Assembly: GCF_900101095.1 (NCBI RefSeq)
Contig: NZ_FNFM01000012.1
Location: 1-64,000 of the forward strand
Source of the DNA: Actinopolyspora mzabensis
GTDB taxonomy: Bacteria > Actinomycetota > Actinomycetes > Mycobacteriales > Pseudonocardiaceae
Direction of reading: 5' to 3'
DNA: 64,000 nucleotides
This document shows positions 43,801-54,400 of this stretch, in pieces. Positions within the stretch are counted from its first letter, which is position 1. Each line of letters starts with the position of its first letter. Position numbers and translations under genes: made by a program. The notes beneath the pieces were generated by a model that was not told the origin of the DNA, did no database searches, and saw only the letters and a list, made by a program, of their open reading frames with translations.

Positions 43801-45228
43801 GGTCACACGTCGTTCGGGGATGGCCGTCTCCGGGCCCGCACCCCAGGCGCGCAGGGTGTCGCGTTCGGTCGGCGTGAGCAGCGGCAGCTCACCGATTCGC
43901 TGCTTCGGGTCGGTGGCCGCGGAGTTGAGCAGGGTGTGCAGGTGGGCCAACATGCGTTCGGCCGTGGCTTCGTCGAACAGGTCGGTGTTGTATTCGAGCT
44001 CGGCTCGAAGCCCGTCTTCGACCGGAGTGATGCTGAGGAACAGGTCGAACTTTGCCACCTGCGGGTCGAGGTCCAGTGGTTCGGCGCTCAGACCGCCGAA
44101 GCTCAGCTCGGTGGTCGGCACGTTGCCGAGCATGAACATGACCTGGAACAACGGTGAGCGGGACAGATCCCTGGCGGGTTGCAGCTCGTCGACGAGCTGC
44201 TCGAACGGCACGTCCGGGTTCGCGTAGGCCTGCAGACAGGTTTCACGTACCCGCGTCAGCAGCTCGGAGAACCGGGGATCGTCACTGAGATCCGCGCGCA
44301 GGATCAGATTGTTGACGAAGAAACCGATGAGGTTCTCGAGCTCGGGGCGGTCGCGTCCGGCGTAGGGCGATCCGACGGCTACGTCGGATTGCCCGCTGTA
44401 GCGCGACAACAGCGCGCTGAACCCGGCGAACAGGGTCATGAAGCGACTCGCACCGTGCTCGTCGCCGAGCTCGTCGAGCCGGTCCGTCAACTCGGTGGGT
44501 AGAGTCAACGAGGTGGTCGCGCCCCGGAAGGTTTGCACCGGCGGCCTGGGGTGATCGGTCGGCAGGTTCAGCACCGGCAGCTCGGCGAGCTGACCTCGCC
44601 AGTATGCGAGCTGATCGAGCACGGCGTCGCTGTGCTGCTGCTCCCCTTGCCAGGCCGCGTAGTCACCGTACTGCACGGGCAGCTCGGGAAGCCGCGGCGA
44701 GTCGCCGTCGAGCAGCGCGGCGTAGCAGTGGGCGAGCTCGCGGAAGAAGATCGTGCCCGACCACATGTCGGAGATCGCGTGATGGAAGGTGACCAGCAGG
44801 ACGCGGTCGTCCTCGCCGACCCGGACGAGTGTCACGCGCGCCAACGGCGACCGGGACAGTTCGAACGGTCGTCCCAGGATCGTTCTGATCGTGGGGGCCA
44901 ACCGCTCCTCGTCGAGATCGAGCGTCTCAACCGGCAGCGTCAGTTCCGGCCGCACGGCTTGCACCGGTTCACCGTCGAGTTCGACCAGCGCGGTACGCAG
45001 TGTTTCGTGGCGCGCCACAACGGTGTCCACCGCGCGTTGCAGGGTGGGCTCGTCGAGTCCGCCGCGCAGCCGAACCGCTCCGTGCCCGTTGTAGGCCGGC
45101 CCGCTGGCGGGATCGAGTTCGTGCAGAAACCACAGACGTCGCTGACCGAACGAACACGGCAGTACGTAACAACCGTCGAGCTGGTCGCGGTCGTCGCGAG
45201 ATGGGCTGTCGGCACCTGTGCGAGTCAC
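40861..45228 (-). CDS. NRPS module C-A(Gly)-T with terminal thioester reductase
   Basis: A 1455-residue termination module. The condensation domain (residues ~20-440) has HHAISDMWS at 149-157. The adenylation domain (~465-960) has YTSGSTGRPKG and LYGPTETT, and its specificity residues read D-I-L-Q-L-G-L-V-W-K, one change from the glycine code DILQLGLIWK. The carrier is DDFFELGGHSL (~1000-1070). The C-terminal ~330 residues are a reductase with GATGFLGAFLL for NADPH and the YNQSKWVAE Tyr-Lys pair. It therefore adds glycine and releases the chain as an aldehyde or alcohol. GTG 45228 overlaps the upstream stop. Confidence 0.95.
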   Translation of the reverse strand: MTRTGADSPSRDDRDQLDGCYVLPCSFGQRRLWFLHELDPASGPAYNGHGAVRLRGGLDEPTLQRAVDTVVARHETLRTALVELDGEPVQAVRPELTLPVETLDLDEERLAPTIRTILGRPFELSRSPLARVTLVRVGEDDRVLLVTFHHAISDMWSGTIFFRELAHCYAALLDGDSPRLPELPVQYGDYAAWQGEQQHSDAVLDQLAYWRGQLAELPVLNLPTDHPRPPVQTFRGATTSLTLPTELTDRLDELGDEHGASRFMTLFAGFSALLSRYSGQSDVAVGSPYAGRDRPELENLIGFFVNNLILRADLSDDPRFSELLTRVRETCLQAYANPDVPFEQLVDELQPARDLSRSPLFQVMFMLGNVPTTELSFGGLSAEPLDLDPQVAKFDLFLSITPVEDGLRAELEYNTDLFDEATAERMLAHLHTLLNSAATDPKQRIGELPLLTPTERDTLRAWGAGPETAIPERRVTELFEERVRRQPEAVAVSRPDGSAKLTYRQLNARANRIAHRLRATTEPFEPIGVCVDRTPNLLVALLGVLKAGNPYVPIDPALPADRVSHMLTDSAAPVVVTTTGLRDELPAPSPRLLCVDEDTGERDHDPEPAPRAQQLAYIIYTSGSTGRPKGVRVSHAALSNFLTAMSSSPGMSGADVLAAVTTPSFDIAALELYLPLLVGARVALVAAEDSADGPALVQALSLSGATLMQATPATWRLLTDTGWQPERAFTALCGGEALPVELARELLGRGVVLWNLYGPTETTVWSTAHRVDGSENRIPLGGPIANTRLHVLDEHGNTTPIGVPGELVIAGAGTAEGYLNRPELTAERFTSDPSGSGQRAYRTGDLVRFRNNGALEYLGRGDNQIKIRGFRVELGEIETALRAHPDLVEAVVSVDADASGQQRLIGYVASERGHETAEDEFTGRLREHLRTTLPEYMVPNRFVVLRTMPLTPNGKIDRAALPQPDRARTGEGYVAPRGPLEQELTRIFETVLERDDVGVHDDFFELGGHSLSATRVRSKTAETWGVELPVRLVFQHPTVAGLARLVEADGSEPVDDENTVDPRDDVTLDPAIAPASQPQRTDDPGRVFLTGATGFLGAFLLDRVLRETDATAYCLVRADSDEHARTRLLARLAEFGLRDEQSEPRIHAVAGTLSQPLLGLSPTTFDTLAAEVDEIYHVGADVNFLRPYRSLADSNVGGTREVLRLAAQTRCVPLHHVSTFSVLPMQHDREEPYREHELPQQPPPENGYNQSKWVAEGVVDIARQRGIPVSVYRPGRVAGHSRTGQWNTDDITARVFRACVEVGTVPEVDLVADLLPVDHVATVIARLAREPRASGKNFHFRGSRPFALRELTDVLTEMGYAVRSDSVEAWMRACQHRAAGDIDSDLGPTASLFATRIRQHERGLRDPGVDDTNTATLLGEQFERPHVDHTLMRRYLSYLQSTGFLPKPRTFHEEE

Positions 45229-48200
45229 TTGCTCGCCTCCTGAGCCCCTGTCCGGTGGGCCACACGAGGCCGTGCCGCTATCGGCCCGGGCGCGGAACCC
45301 GATCGCTGCTCGGATCCCTCGTAGTTCACCACGAGCGCCAGTTCGGCCACGGTGCGGTGGTCGAACAGGTCGCGCACGGTCAGCTCCTTTCCGAATGTGA
45401 GGCGCAGCCTGCTGACCACGCGCGTGCCCAGCAGCGAATGCCCGCCGAGTTCGAAGAAGTCGTCGTGGGCGCCGACCTGTTGCAGTTCCAGCAGTTCCGA
45501 CCAGATCCGCGCGATCTCGCGCTCGGTCTCGTCGCGTGGGGCGACGTATTCGTCCAGCGCATCCCGGCTTGTTCCGGGCGCGGGCAACGCCGCGCGGTCG
45601 ACTTTGCCGTTGAGGGTCAGCGGGAGCTCGTTCACCGGTATCACGTGCGGCGGAACCATGTAGTCCGGCACGCGGCTGTGCAGGTATTCCCGCAGCTGTC
45701 GCTGCATACCTTCGTGGTGTGCCGGATCGGCCACGACGTAGGCGGCCAGCCGGGCATCACCAGCGGTCCGGGAGCGGTCGAGCACGATCGCGTCCCGCAC
45801 GTGTTCGTGTTCGCGGAGGACCGATTCGATCTCGGCGGGCTCGACGCGGAAGCCGCGGATCTTGATTTGGAAATCGGCGCGGCCGAGCACTTCCATATCG
45901 CCGTTGTCCAGGTACCGGGCCATGTCACCGGAGCGGTACATGCGCTCGCCCGGTTCGAACGGGTTGGGCAGGAAACGTTGCCGTGTCTGTTCGGGGAGGT
46001 TGTGATACCCACGTGCCACCCCGGGCCCCGCGACGTGGAGTTCGCCCGCTACACCGATCGGCACGGGGCGCTGGTGGTGGTCGAGCAGATAGGTTCGCAG
46101 GTCCGGCAGCGGGCGACCGATGTTGCTGCGGACGGTGGATTCCAGTTCCTCGGCGGTGACGCGGTGGAAGGTGGTGTGCACGGTCGTTTCGGTGATGCCG
46201 TACATGTTGATCAGGTGCGGCCGCTGGTCGCCGTGTCGATCCGTCCAGGGGCGCAGGGAACGCACGTCCAGGTACTCCCCCGCGAAGATCACGTAGCGCA
46301 GACTCGAAGTCTCTGTCGTGTCTCGTTCTGAGTCGATGTCGACGAACGAGCGGAACGCCGAGGGCGTTTGGCTGAAAACCGTCACGGCCCGGTCGCGGAC
46401 CAGTTCGTGCAACGCTTCCGGGGAACGGCTGGTATCACGTGGGACGACCACCAGCCTTGCTCCGTTGAGCAGCGCGCCCCACATCTCGAACACGGACACG
46501 TCGAAGGCGTAGGAGTGGAACAGCGTCCATACGTCGTCGTCGCGGAAATCGAATCGCTGTCCCGCAGCGGAGACGAGTCGGACGACGTTGGCATGGGTGA
46601 CCGAAACGCCCTTGGGATTGCCGGTCGAACCCGAGGTGTAGATGATGTAGGCCAGCTCGTCGGAGGTGATCTCCGGAGCGGGGGCCGAGGTTTCCTGCGT
46701 GGCGATCGTCCCGGCGTCGGAGTCGAGCGAGACGACCAGGCCGTGGAATTCGGGAGTGCGATCCGCGGTCTGCCGGTGATTGATCAGGATCGTCGGATCG
46801 GCGTCGCGCAGGATCCGGCTCATGCGCTCCTCGGGCTGGTTCGGCTCCAGCGGTACGTAGCAGGCGCCGGTTTTGAGCACGCCGAGGATTCCGACGAGCG
46901 TGTGCGCCGAGCGTTCCACGCACAGCGCTACGCGATGTCCGGGGGCGGCTCCCCTGTCAACGAGGTGGCGGGCCAGTTGGTTGGCTCGCTGTTCGAGTTC
47001 GCCGTAGGTCAGGGTGTCGTCGCCGTCGACGACGGCCACCGCCTCCGGGGCGTCCCGGGATCGTGCGGTGAACAACTCGTGCAGGCAGGGTTCGGCCTGC
47101 TGCGTGACGGTGCGATTCCACTCGTGCAGCAGCAGCTCGCGTTCGTCCCCGGGCATCATCTCGACGTCGCGAACGGCGATGTCGGGGTTTTCCGCGATGT
47201 TGCGCAGCAACGTGCCGAAGTGGCGGAGAATCCGCGCCGCCGCCTCGTGATCGAAGCGGCGGCGGTCGTAGATCAGTCGCGGTGGCAGGTCCTCCTGGGG
47301 GAAGACCACCATGGTCAGTGGGTAGTGGGGACGTCCGTCGTAGCCGAAATCGAGCATCTCGGTGCCGTGCAACGCCATCTCGGGTGCGGGCGCGTTCTCG
47401 AAAGCCAGGTCGGTTTCGAACAGCGGGGTTCCCGAGGGAACGCCTGCCCATTGGTTGAACAGGTGCAGCGGCACTCCGTCGTGCTCGCGGGCTTCGGCCA
47501 TCGCCGATTGCAGCTTGTCGAACCAGGTGACGAGATGTTCGTCCGGTTCGACCCGAGCACGTACCGGGATGGTGGTCAGCATCGGGCCGACTATGGTCTG
47601 TGCCCCGGCCAGATCGGAGGGTCGGTGTGTGGAGGTGGCGCCGGATATGACGTCGTCACGGCCGTAGTAGCGGGACAGCAGCAGCAACCACGCACCTTGC
47701 ACGATGGTGTTGACGGTCAGCCGGTGCTGTTGGGCCACCGATTGCAGGTCGCGCACCACCCCACCCAGTGAGGAGTCCGGTACATAGCCGTGGGTGGATT
47801 CGTCGTCGGAGCCGGGTTCGGGTGGTGGACCGATTTCCAGGGCCGCGGGGGGCTCGAAACCGGCAAGCGCGTCTCGCCAGTACTTCTCCGCCGGAGTGTA
47901 GTCCTGCTGCTTCCACCAACCGACGTAGTCGCGGTACGGGCGTGCCTGGGGCAGCGTGATTTGGCTTCCCTGCGCGTAGGCGGCGTAGAGCGTGGCGAAT
48001 TCCTGCAGGGCGAGTCCGAAGGACCAGCCGTCCATGACGATGTGCGGAAAGCTCCAGAAGAACCGGTACAGCTCCTCGTCGAGCCGGACGAGCTCGATGC
48101 GCATCAGCGGTGGAGATTGCAGGTCGAACCCCTCGCGCCGTTGCTGTCGCACGAGTCGTAGGTGCCGTTCGTCCTGCTGCCGGGGGTCGCAGTCGCGCCA

Positions 48201-48473
48201 GTCCCGTTCGGGAATGTGCAGGGTCACATCGGGATGTACGGCTTGCAGGGATTTGCCGACTTCTGCCCAGTGGAAGCCGGTGCGGAAGATGGGATGTCGG
48301 TCGACGAGGCTTTGCCAGGCGCGACGGAACGCGGACACGTCGAGCCGCCCACGCAACGTGAAATACAGTTGCTCGACGTAGACCCCCGAGTTCGGGTCAA
48401 GCAGGCTGTGGAAAAGCATGCCCTCCTGAATCGGTGCCAGTTCGTAGACGTCCTCTAACTGTCCGGGCTTCAT
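45225..48473 (-). CDS. NRPS module C-A-T
   Basis: A 1082-residue extension module. The condensation domain (~1-440) opens LAPIQEGMLFHSLLD, a pattern common in DCL-type domains that follow epimerases. Its core motif is PHIVMDGWS, so the first histidine of HHxxxDG is Pro 143 but the catalytic second histidine (144) and Asp 148 remain. The adenylation domain (~460-960) has YTSGSTGNPKG and MYGITETTVH, with code D-V-F-S-I-A-M-V-H-K. That is not one I can assign; the MVHK end resembles threonine codes. The carrier is DDFFELGGHSLLGTRV. It is coupled by ATGA to the hybrid gene upstream and by GTGA to the terminal module. Confidence 0.94.
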   Translation of the reverse strand: MKPGQLEDVYELAPIQEGMLFHSLLDPNSGVYVEQLYFTLRGRLDVSAFRRAWQSLVDRHPIFRTGFHWAEVGKSLQAVHPDVTLHIPERDWRDCDPRQQDERHLRLVRQQRREGFDLQSPPLMRIELVRLDEELYRFFWSFPHIVMDGWSFGLALQEFATLYAAYAQGSQITLPQARPYRDYVGWWKQQDYTPAEKYWRDALAGFEPPAALEIGPPPEPGSDDESTHGYVPDSSLGGVVRDLQSVAQQHRLTVNTIVQGAWLLLLSRYYGRDDVISGATSTHRPSDLAGAQTIVGPMLTTIPVRARVEPDEHLVTWFDKLQSAMAEAREHDGVPLHLFNQWAGVPSGTPLFETDLAFENAPAPEMALHGTEMLDFGYDGRPHYPLTMVVFPQEDLPPRLIYDRRRFDHEAAARILRHFGTLLRNIAENPDIAVRDVEMMPGDERELLLHEWNRTVTQQAEPCLHELFTARSRDAPEAVAVVDGDDTLTYGELEQRANQLARHLVDRGAAPGHRVALCVERSAHTLVGILGVLKTGACYVPLEPNQPEERMSRILRDADPTILINHRQTADRTPEFHGLVVSLDSDAGTIATQETSAPAPEITSDELAYIIYTSGSTGNPKGVSVTHANVVRLVSAAGQRFDFRDDDVWTLFHSYAFDVSVFEMWGALLNGARLVVVPRDTSRSPEALHELVRDRAVTVFSQTPSAFRSFVDIDSERDTTETSSLRYVIFAGEYLDVRSLRPWTDRHGDQRPHLINMYGITETTVHTTFHRVTAEELESTVRSNIGRPLPDLRTYLLDHHQRPVPIGVAGELHVAGPGVARGYHNLPEQTRQRFLPNPFEPGERMYRSGDMARYLDNGDMEVLGRADFQIKIRGFRVEPAEIESVLREHEHVRDAIVLDRSRTAGDARLAAYVVADPAHHEGMQRQLREYLHSRVPDYMVPPHVIPVNELPLTLNGKVDRAALPAPGTSRDALDEYVAPRDETEREIARIWSELLELQQVGAHDDFFELGGHSLLGTRVVSRLRLTFGKELTVRDLFDHRTVAELALVVNYEGSEQRSGSAPGPIAARPRVAHRTGAQEASK

Positions 48474-51400
48474 TCGTCCTCCTCACCGCCCGTGGGCGAC
48501 GCTGGGTCGGTGTTCGTGTCGGTGGCGAATGTGGTCAGGAACGCGGCCAGCTCCGCGTCGTCCAGATCGGCCAACGGGAAATCGGCGGCGCTGACACCAC
48601 CGGCATGTGGGGAAGCGCAGTGTTCGGCGATGTCCACCAGCGCCTGTCGGAGCGCTCGCGAAACCCGGCAAGCCGTGTCCTCGTCGATGCGAGTGGTCAG
48701 TCTCAGCTGCAAGCGGTTCGCCATCAGACAGGGCGTGAGGATCAACGGATGCACTGCCAGGGACGAGTCGCACACCGGAATCGGAGGTTCGGCGTCCGGA
48801 TCGGCATACTGCGCGGACATGCGCAGCACCCCGCGCAGCAGTATCGAGGTTTCCGGGGTTTCGTCGCACCGAGCGGCCGGTCCCGCGCCTCCGCGATAGC
48901 CGTGTTTGCTCCGGTTCAGCACCGAGTCGACGTCGGTGACGTCGTCGAGATCGACCACTACCGCTGCGGTACCGGAATACGGCCCGACCTCCGGTCGCGC
49001 CCTGTCGGGGTCGCGCAGGTCGTACTCGACGTCGGCGACGAATGGCCCCCCACCCGTTTCGGCTCCGACGGCGCGCACGAGTGCCGCCAGGCAGACCTCC
49101 TCGGGCGACATGCGGTAGGCCTTCCAGGCGTTGTCCAGCAACGTCGCGGTTCGCTCTTCGTCGAGTCCGCCGTCGATGTGCTGAACCGGTTCGTCCGCGG
49201 CGCTCAGGGACATCGAGGGGTCGAAGTCGAGCGCGTGGGGACTCGCCGAGGTCACCTCGACCTGCCGCAGGTGTGGTCGCGGCCACCGCGGTGATACATC
49301 CGTCGACGACGATGGGTCCGACGCATCGTCGTGGTCGTCGTGGCGCAGGGCAGGAAACAGCTCGTTGGTCAACGTGCCCCAGGAGACGGTGTCGACTGCC
49401 AGCTCGTGGACCAACAGCACCAGGCGTTTCGAGTCGGCCCCGAGATCGAACAACGCCGCCTTGACCAGCGGTCCCTCGACGATGTCGAGCTCGTCGACCA
49501 TTTCCGCGACCATCTGTCGCATCGCCGGCTCGCGGCGCTGTTCGGGCAGCGCCGCCAAGTCGATCGGTGGTAGGTGGCAAGCTTGCGGATCGGTGTCGAC
49601 GATCGTCGACGACCAACCGGAATCGTCCCGCGTGAACCGCTGTCGCAGCGCTTCGTGATCTTGCACCAGGTCGGTCAGCGCCTGCTGCCCGTGTTGTGCT
49701 GTCAGCCCCCGATCGAGGTCGAGTTCTAGTCGATGCACGCCCTTGGGGATTTCGTTCGGGCAACGTTCGAAAATTCGGTGCTGATGGGCGGTCAGAGCCC
49801 GCGCCCGGTCGGTATCGACCGCGGTGACACCACGTTCGGACAAGACCGCGGCCAACGCGGCGATGGTGGGTTGTTGGAACAGATCGGCGGGCGTGATCTC
49901 CAGTCCCTGGGCGTTGGCCAGGGAGATGATCTGAATTCCCTTGATCGAGTCGCCGCCGATCTCGAAGAAGTTCTGGTTGGCGCCGACGTGGTCGAGTCCC
50001 AGTGACTCGGCGATGATCGACGAGAGACGTTCGGCCAACGGCCCGGTCGTGGTTTCCGCCTCCTGCTCGTTGTCCTCGGCGGCGGGGTCCGGCAGCGCGT
50101 TCCGATCGATCTTGCCGTTGGCCGTCAGCGGCAGTCGATCGAGCACGGTGATCGCGGCGGGAACCATGTAGTTCGGCAACGTGTCGGTTACCGTGCGCAG
50201 CGCGAGATCGGACAGCTCCTGGTCGGTGGTTTCGTCTCGCTGCTCGGCGGGCGCTTCGGGTACCAGATACGCGGCAAGCCTGCGATGGTGGCGGTCAGTG
50301 CCTACGGCAGCGGCGATGGCGGTGTGCACGCCGGGACACCGCAGCAGGGCGGACTCGATCTCGCCGAGTTCGATGCGGAAACCGCCGATCTTGACCTGGA
50401 AGTCCTCTCGCCCGAGGAACTCGATGTCACCGTCGGGCAACCGCCTGCCGAGATCGCCGGTGCGGTACAGCCGCCTGTCGCTGCGGGGATGAGTGAGGAA
50501 GCTTTCGGCGGTACGGCCGGGGTCACGCCAGTAGCCCTCGGCGACACCGGTCCCACCGATGTAGAGCTCACCCGTGGTCCATACCGGACACTCCTCGAGC
50601 CGTTCGTCGAGGACGTGCACGGTCTGGTTCCGCAGCGGGCGTCCGTACGGTATGGAATCCCAGGTGCGGTCCACCTGCCCGATGGGATAGTGAATGGACC
50701 ACACCGCCGCCTCGGTGGCACCACCGAGGCTGATCACCTCGATGCCCTCCCCCACTGCTCGCAGCCGATCCGGCAGGTCGATCGGTATCCAGTCACCGGA
50801 CAGCAGAGCCAGCCGCAACGGCAGGTGTGGCGGATCCTTCAAGCCCGCGAGGTGATCGGCGAACATCTGCATCAGCGCAGGCACCGAGTTCCACAGGGTG
50901 ACTCGATGCTCGATGACGAGTCGCAGCCACCGGTCGGGACTTCGCCCCGCTTCCTTTTCCGGCAGCACCACGGCTCCACCCGCGCCGAGCACCCCGAAGA
51001 CGTCCCAGACCGACAGGTCGAAGCTCAACGAGGACAACCCGAGCACCCGGTCGTCGGAACCGACCGCGTAGCGCTCGTTGATGTCGACCAGTGTGTTCAA
51101 CGCGGCGCGATGCGAGAGCATCACACCCTTCGGGTTTCCGGTGGATCCGGAAGTGTAGATCACGTACGCGAGGTCGTCGGGCTGTTGTACCGGCTCGGGG
51201 GCGTCCTCGTCGGGCGTTTCGACGGCCAGATCCACCGAGATGCCGCGCACGCCCTCGGGCCATTCGCGATCGGGCCCGTCGGCTCGGGTGAGCACGATGC
51301 GGGTTTGACCGTGTTCCAGCAGGTGGTCCTGTCGCTCGACGGGCAGATCCGGATCGACCGGCAGGTACGCCCCACCGGCCAGCAGCACGCCGAGCGCGGC

Positions 51401-54400
51401 CACGAGCTGTTCGCAGCTCTTGTCAGCGGCGACGGCAACGAGCTGGTTTGGACCGACACCGAGTTCGCGCAGCCTGCGGCCGATGCGGCATGCGTGCCGG
51501 TACAACTCGCCGAAGGTGAGTTCGCGGTCGGGTTCGATGACCGCGACCCGCTCGGGATGGCGTGTTGCCTGCTCCACGAGCGGGGTGAACAGCAGGCCCC
51601 GCGGTACCGGTCCCGCGGTGTCGTTGACCGTGTCGATGAGTTCGCGCTGGTGTGCGGGCAGCAGCGCGCCGGGATCCCGGTCGAACATGCTCTCGTCCTC
51701 GGAAAGGGCGAGGACGAGGTCGCGGAACTGCTCGAACATGTCGTCGAGCACACCCGCCGGGAAGAGCTGTTTGACGCCGTGCCAGCTGAGCTGCATCCCC
51801 TCGGCCACTTCGAGCACGCCGGCGTCCATCCACACCTGAGGTGTTTGCGCGATCTCGTGGGTCATCTCGCCGAGCCAGCCGAACATCGACTCATCGCCGG
51901 GTTCGGTCTGCTGTACCAGGGTGCTGGTGAATACCACCGGCATCGCGGCTCCGCTGGTGCCGCCGTCGCGGCGGGCCATCTCGCGCAGGATCTCCACCCC
52001 GTTGAGATAGCGATACTCCAGGTCCTGCCAGGCCTGTTCCTGGAGTCCGCGAGCCACCGCACCGATACCAGGACCGCCCGCGAGATCCACGGGTAACAGG
52101 TCGAAGGAGGCGAACTCGCCGACCAGTTCGGATACCTCGTCGTGCACTTCGAGGCGATTGGTGAGCGTGACGTTGAGCGTGAATCGGGGGTCGCGTGCCC
52201 AGGTGGCGAGCACGTGGGCGTAGACCGCCAGCAGCGCCGCCGAGGCGGTGGCGCCGTGTCGCGCGGCGTGGGCGACGAACGCGTCCCAGCGTGCGCGGTC
52301 GACGACGGCGCGACGTGCGGTGAACTCGGTGCGGGTCAATGAGGCCGGTGCGGTGGCCAACGGCAGATCAGGGCCGGCGGGAAGATCGCGTACTCGTTCG
52401 CGCCAGTAGGTCAGCGACCGTTGGTACAGCGGAGTTTCGCGTATTCGCGACGCGGCCAGCGCGTAGTCGCGGAAGGACAGCGACAGCGGAGCGAGCTCGT
52501 CCGGACCGTGCTGGTAGATCTTGCGCCAGTCGCGCATCAGGATGCGCAGACTTCCGATGTCGGCGATGAGCAGATCGAAACCGAGGTGCAGGCGGGCCCC
52601 GCCCTGGGGCAGCAGGCTCACGCGGATGTCGAACAGTGGCCAGGTGGAGCTGTCACGAACCTCGTGCGAGAGGCGTTCCCGCAGTTCGTCGAGTGCGCTT
52701 TCGCACTGTTCGTCGGTCTGCTGCCGCAGGTCGAGCTTTTCGAACCGGTAGGGTCCTACGTCGGGCAGGATGCGTTGGTTGCCGTCGGACTGGATGACCG
52801 CGCGCAGCATGGTGTGGCGGTCCAGGAGTTCGTTGAAAGCACCTTCGAGCTTGTCGAGATCGATGCCGTCGAGATCGACTTCCCAGTAGGCGTGGGCGGC
52901 CACGTCGCCGACGTTGAAGCTGCCCATCCTGCCGATCCACTGTGCCTGCTGGATCTCGGTCAGCGGGAACGGCTCGTACAGGTTGTCCGGATCGACCGTT
53001 GCGGCGGGCAGCCCCACTTCGTGCGTGCCGGTCGTTACCGAGCTTTCCGCGATGGTGGCCGCGAGCCCGGCAACGGTGGGTGTCTCGAAAAGTGCCCGCG
53101 GAGTGATCTCCGCACCCAGTTCGGTGTTGATTCGGGCGAGCACCCTGGCAGCCAGCAACGAGTGACCACCGAGCTCCACGAAGGGATCGTGTGCGCCGAT
53201 CGGGCCGACACCGAGCATGTCCTGCCAGATTCGAGCGATGTGTTGTTCGCGTTCGTCGCGCGGCGCCTCGTAGTCGGTGCTCACCGCGGGTCTGGGATCC
53301 ACGGTGTCCAGGACTAGCCCGTCGTTGTTGTCGGTGTCGTCGGCGACTTCGATGTCGGCGGCCGGATCGCCGGCCGGGCCGGTGCCGTGCGCCGGTTCGA
53401 TCCAGTAGCGACGCTTTTCGAAGGGATACGTGGGCAGAGCGACACGTCGACGTCTTTCCGGGTGCAGCGCAGTCCAGTCGAGCTGGTAACCGGCCAACCA
53501 GAGCCTGCCCAGGCTGTGCAGCAGGAACTCCTGCTCCGCCGGATTCTCGCCCGGACCGGGCAGGCTGGGAACGATGGTGTGGCCGCTGCCGAGGCCACAT
53601 GCGCGGGCCAGCGTGCCCAGGGTGTTGCCGGGGCCGACTTCGAGCATCACGGTCGGTCCGGACTCCGACGCTCGTGCGATGCCGTCGCCGAAACGAACGG
53701 TCTCGCGCACGTGGCGAACCCAGTAGTTCGGATCGGTGGCCTGGTCCGCGGTCACCCACTGCCCGGTGCTGTTGGAGGTGTAGGGCAGCTGCGGCGGGTG
53801 GAACCGCAGTTCCGCGAGTTCAGCGGCGAACGGTTCCAGGATAGGTTCCATCATCGCCGAGTGGAAAGCGTGCGAAGTGCGCAGCTCCCTGGTGGGAACC
53901 TCCTCGCTTTCCATGAGCCGCTTGAACTCGGCGACGTCTTCGTGCTCACCGGAGATCACGCACAGCTCGTCGGCGTTGACGGCCGCGAGCGCGAGTCCCT
54001 CGGGCAGTCTGCTTCGAAGCTGCCGTTCGGGCAGGCCGACCGACAGCATCGAGCCGGTGGGCAGATTCCCCATCAATGCGCCACGTGCCGCGACGAGCCG
54101 TAGTGCGTCGTTCAGGCCGAGCACACCCGCGCGGCAGGCGGCGGTGATTTCGCCGACGCTGTGGCCGACCATCGCGTCGGCTCGCACTCCCCAGCTCTGC
54201 AGCAGCTCGGCGAGAGCGTACTCGATGGTGAACAGGGCGGGCTGGGCGATCTCGGTGCTTTCCAACCGCGCGGCGACTTCATCGGTGTCCGTCGCCCCAC
54301 GTTCCAACGGAAACAGCACGTCGCGCAGGTCGAAACCCAGTTCTGCGGTCAGCAGCTCGGCACAGCGGTCGACGCAGGAGCGGAACACCGATTCGGTTCG

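Noticed and set aside
48470-49800. C-terminal domain of the hybrid protein as a second heterocyclisation or condensation domain
   Set aside because: It lacks both DxxxxDxxS and HHxxxDG; the VDTVSW segment fits the epimerase subgroup better, although its catalytic residues are changed.
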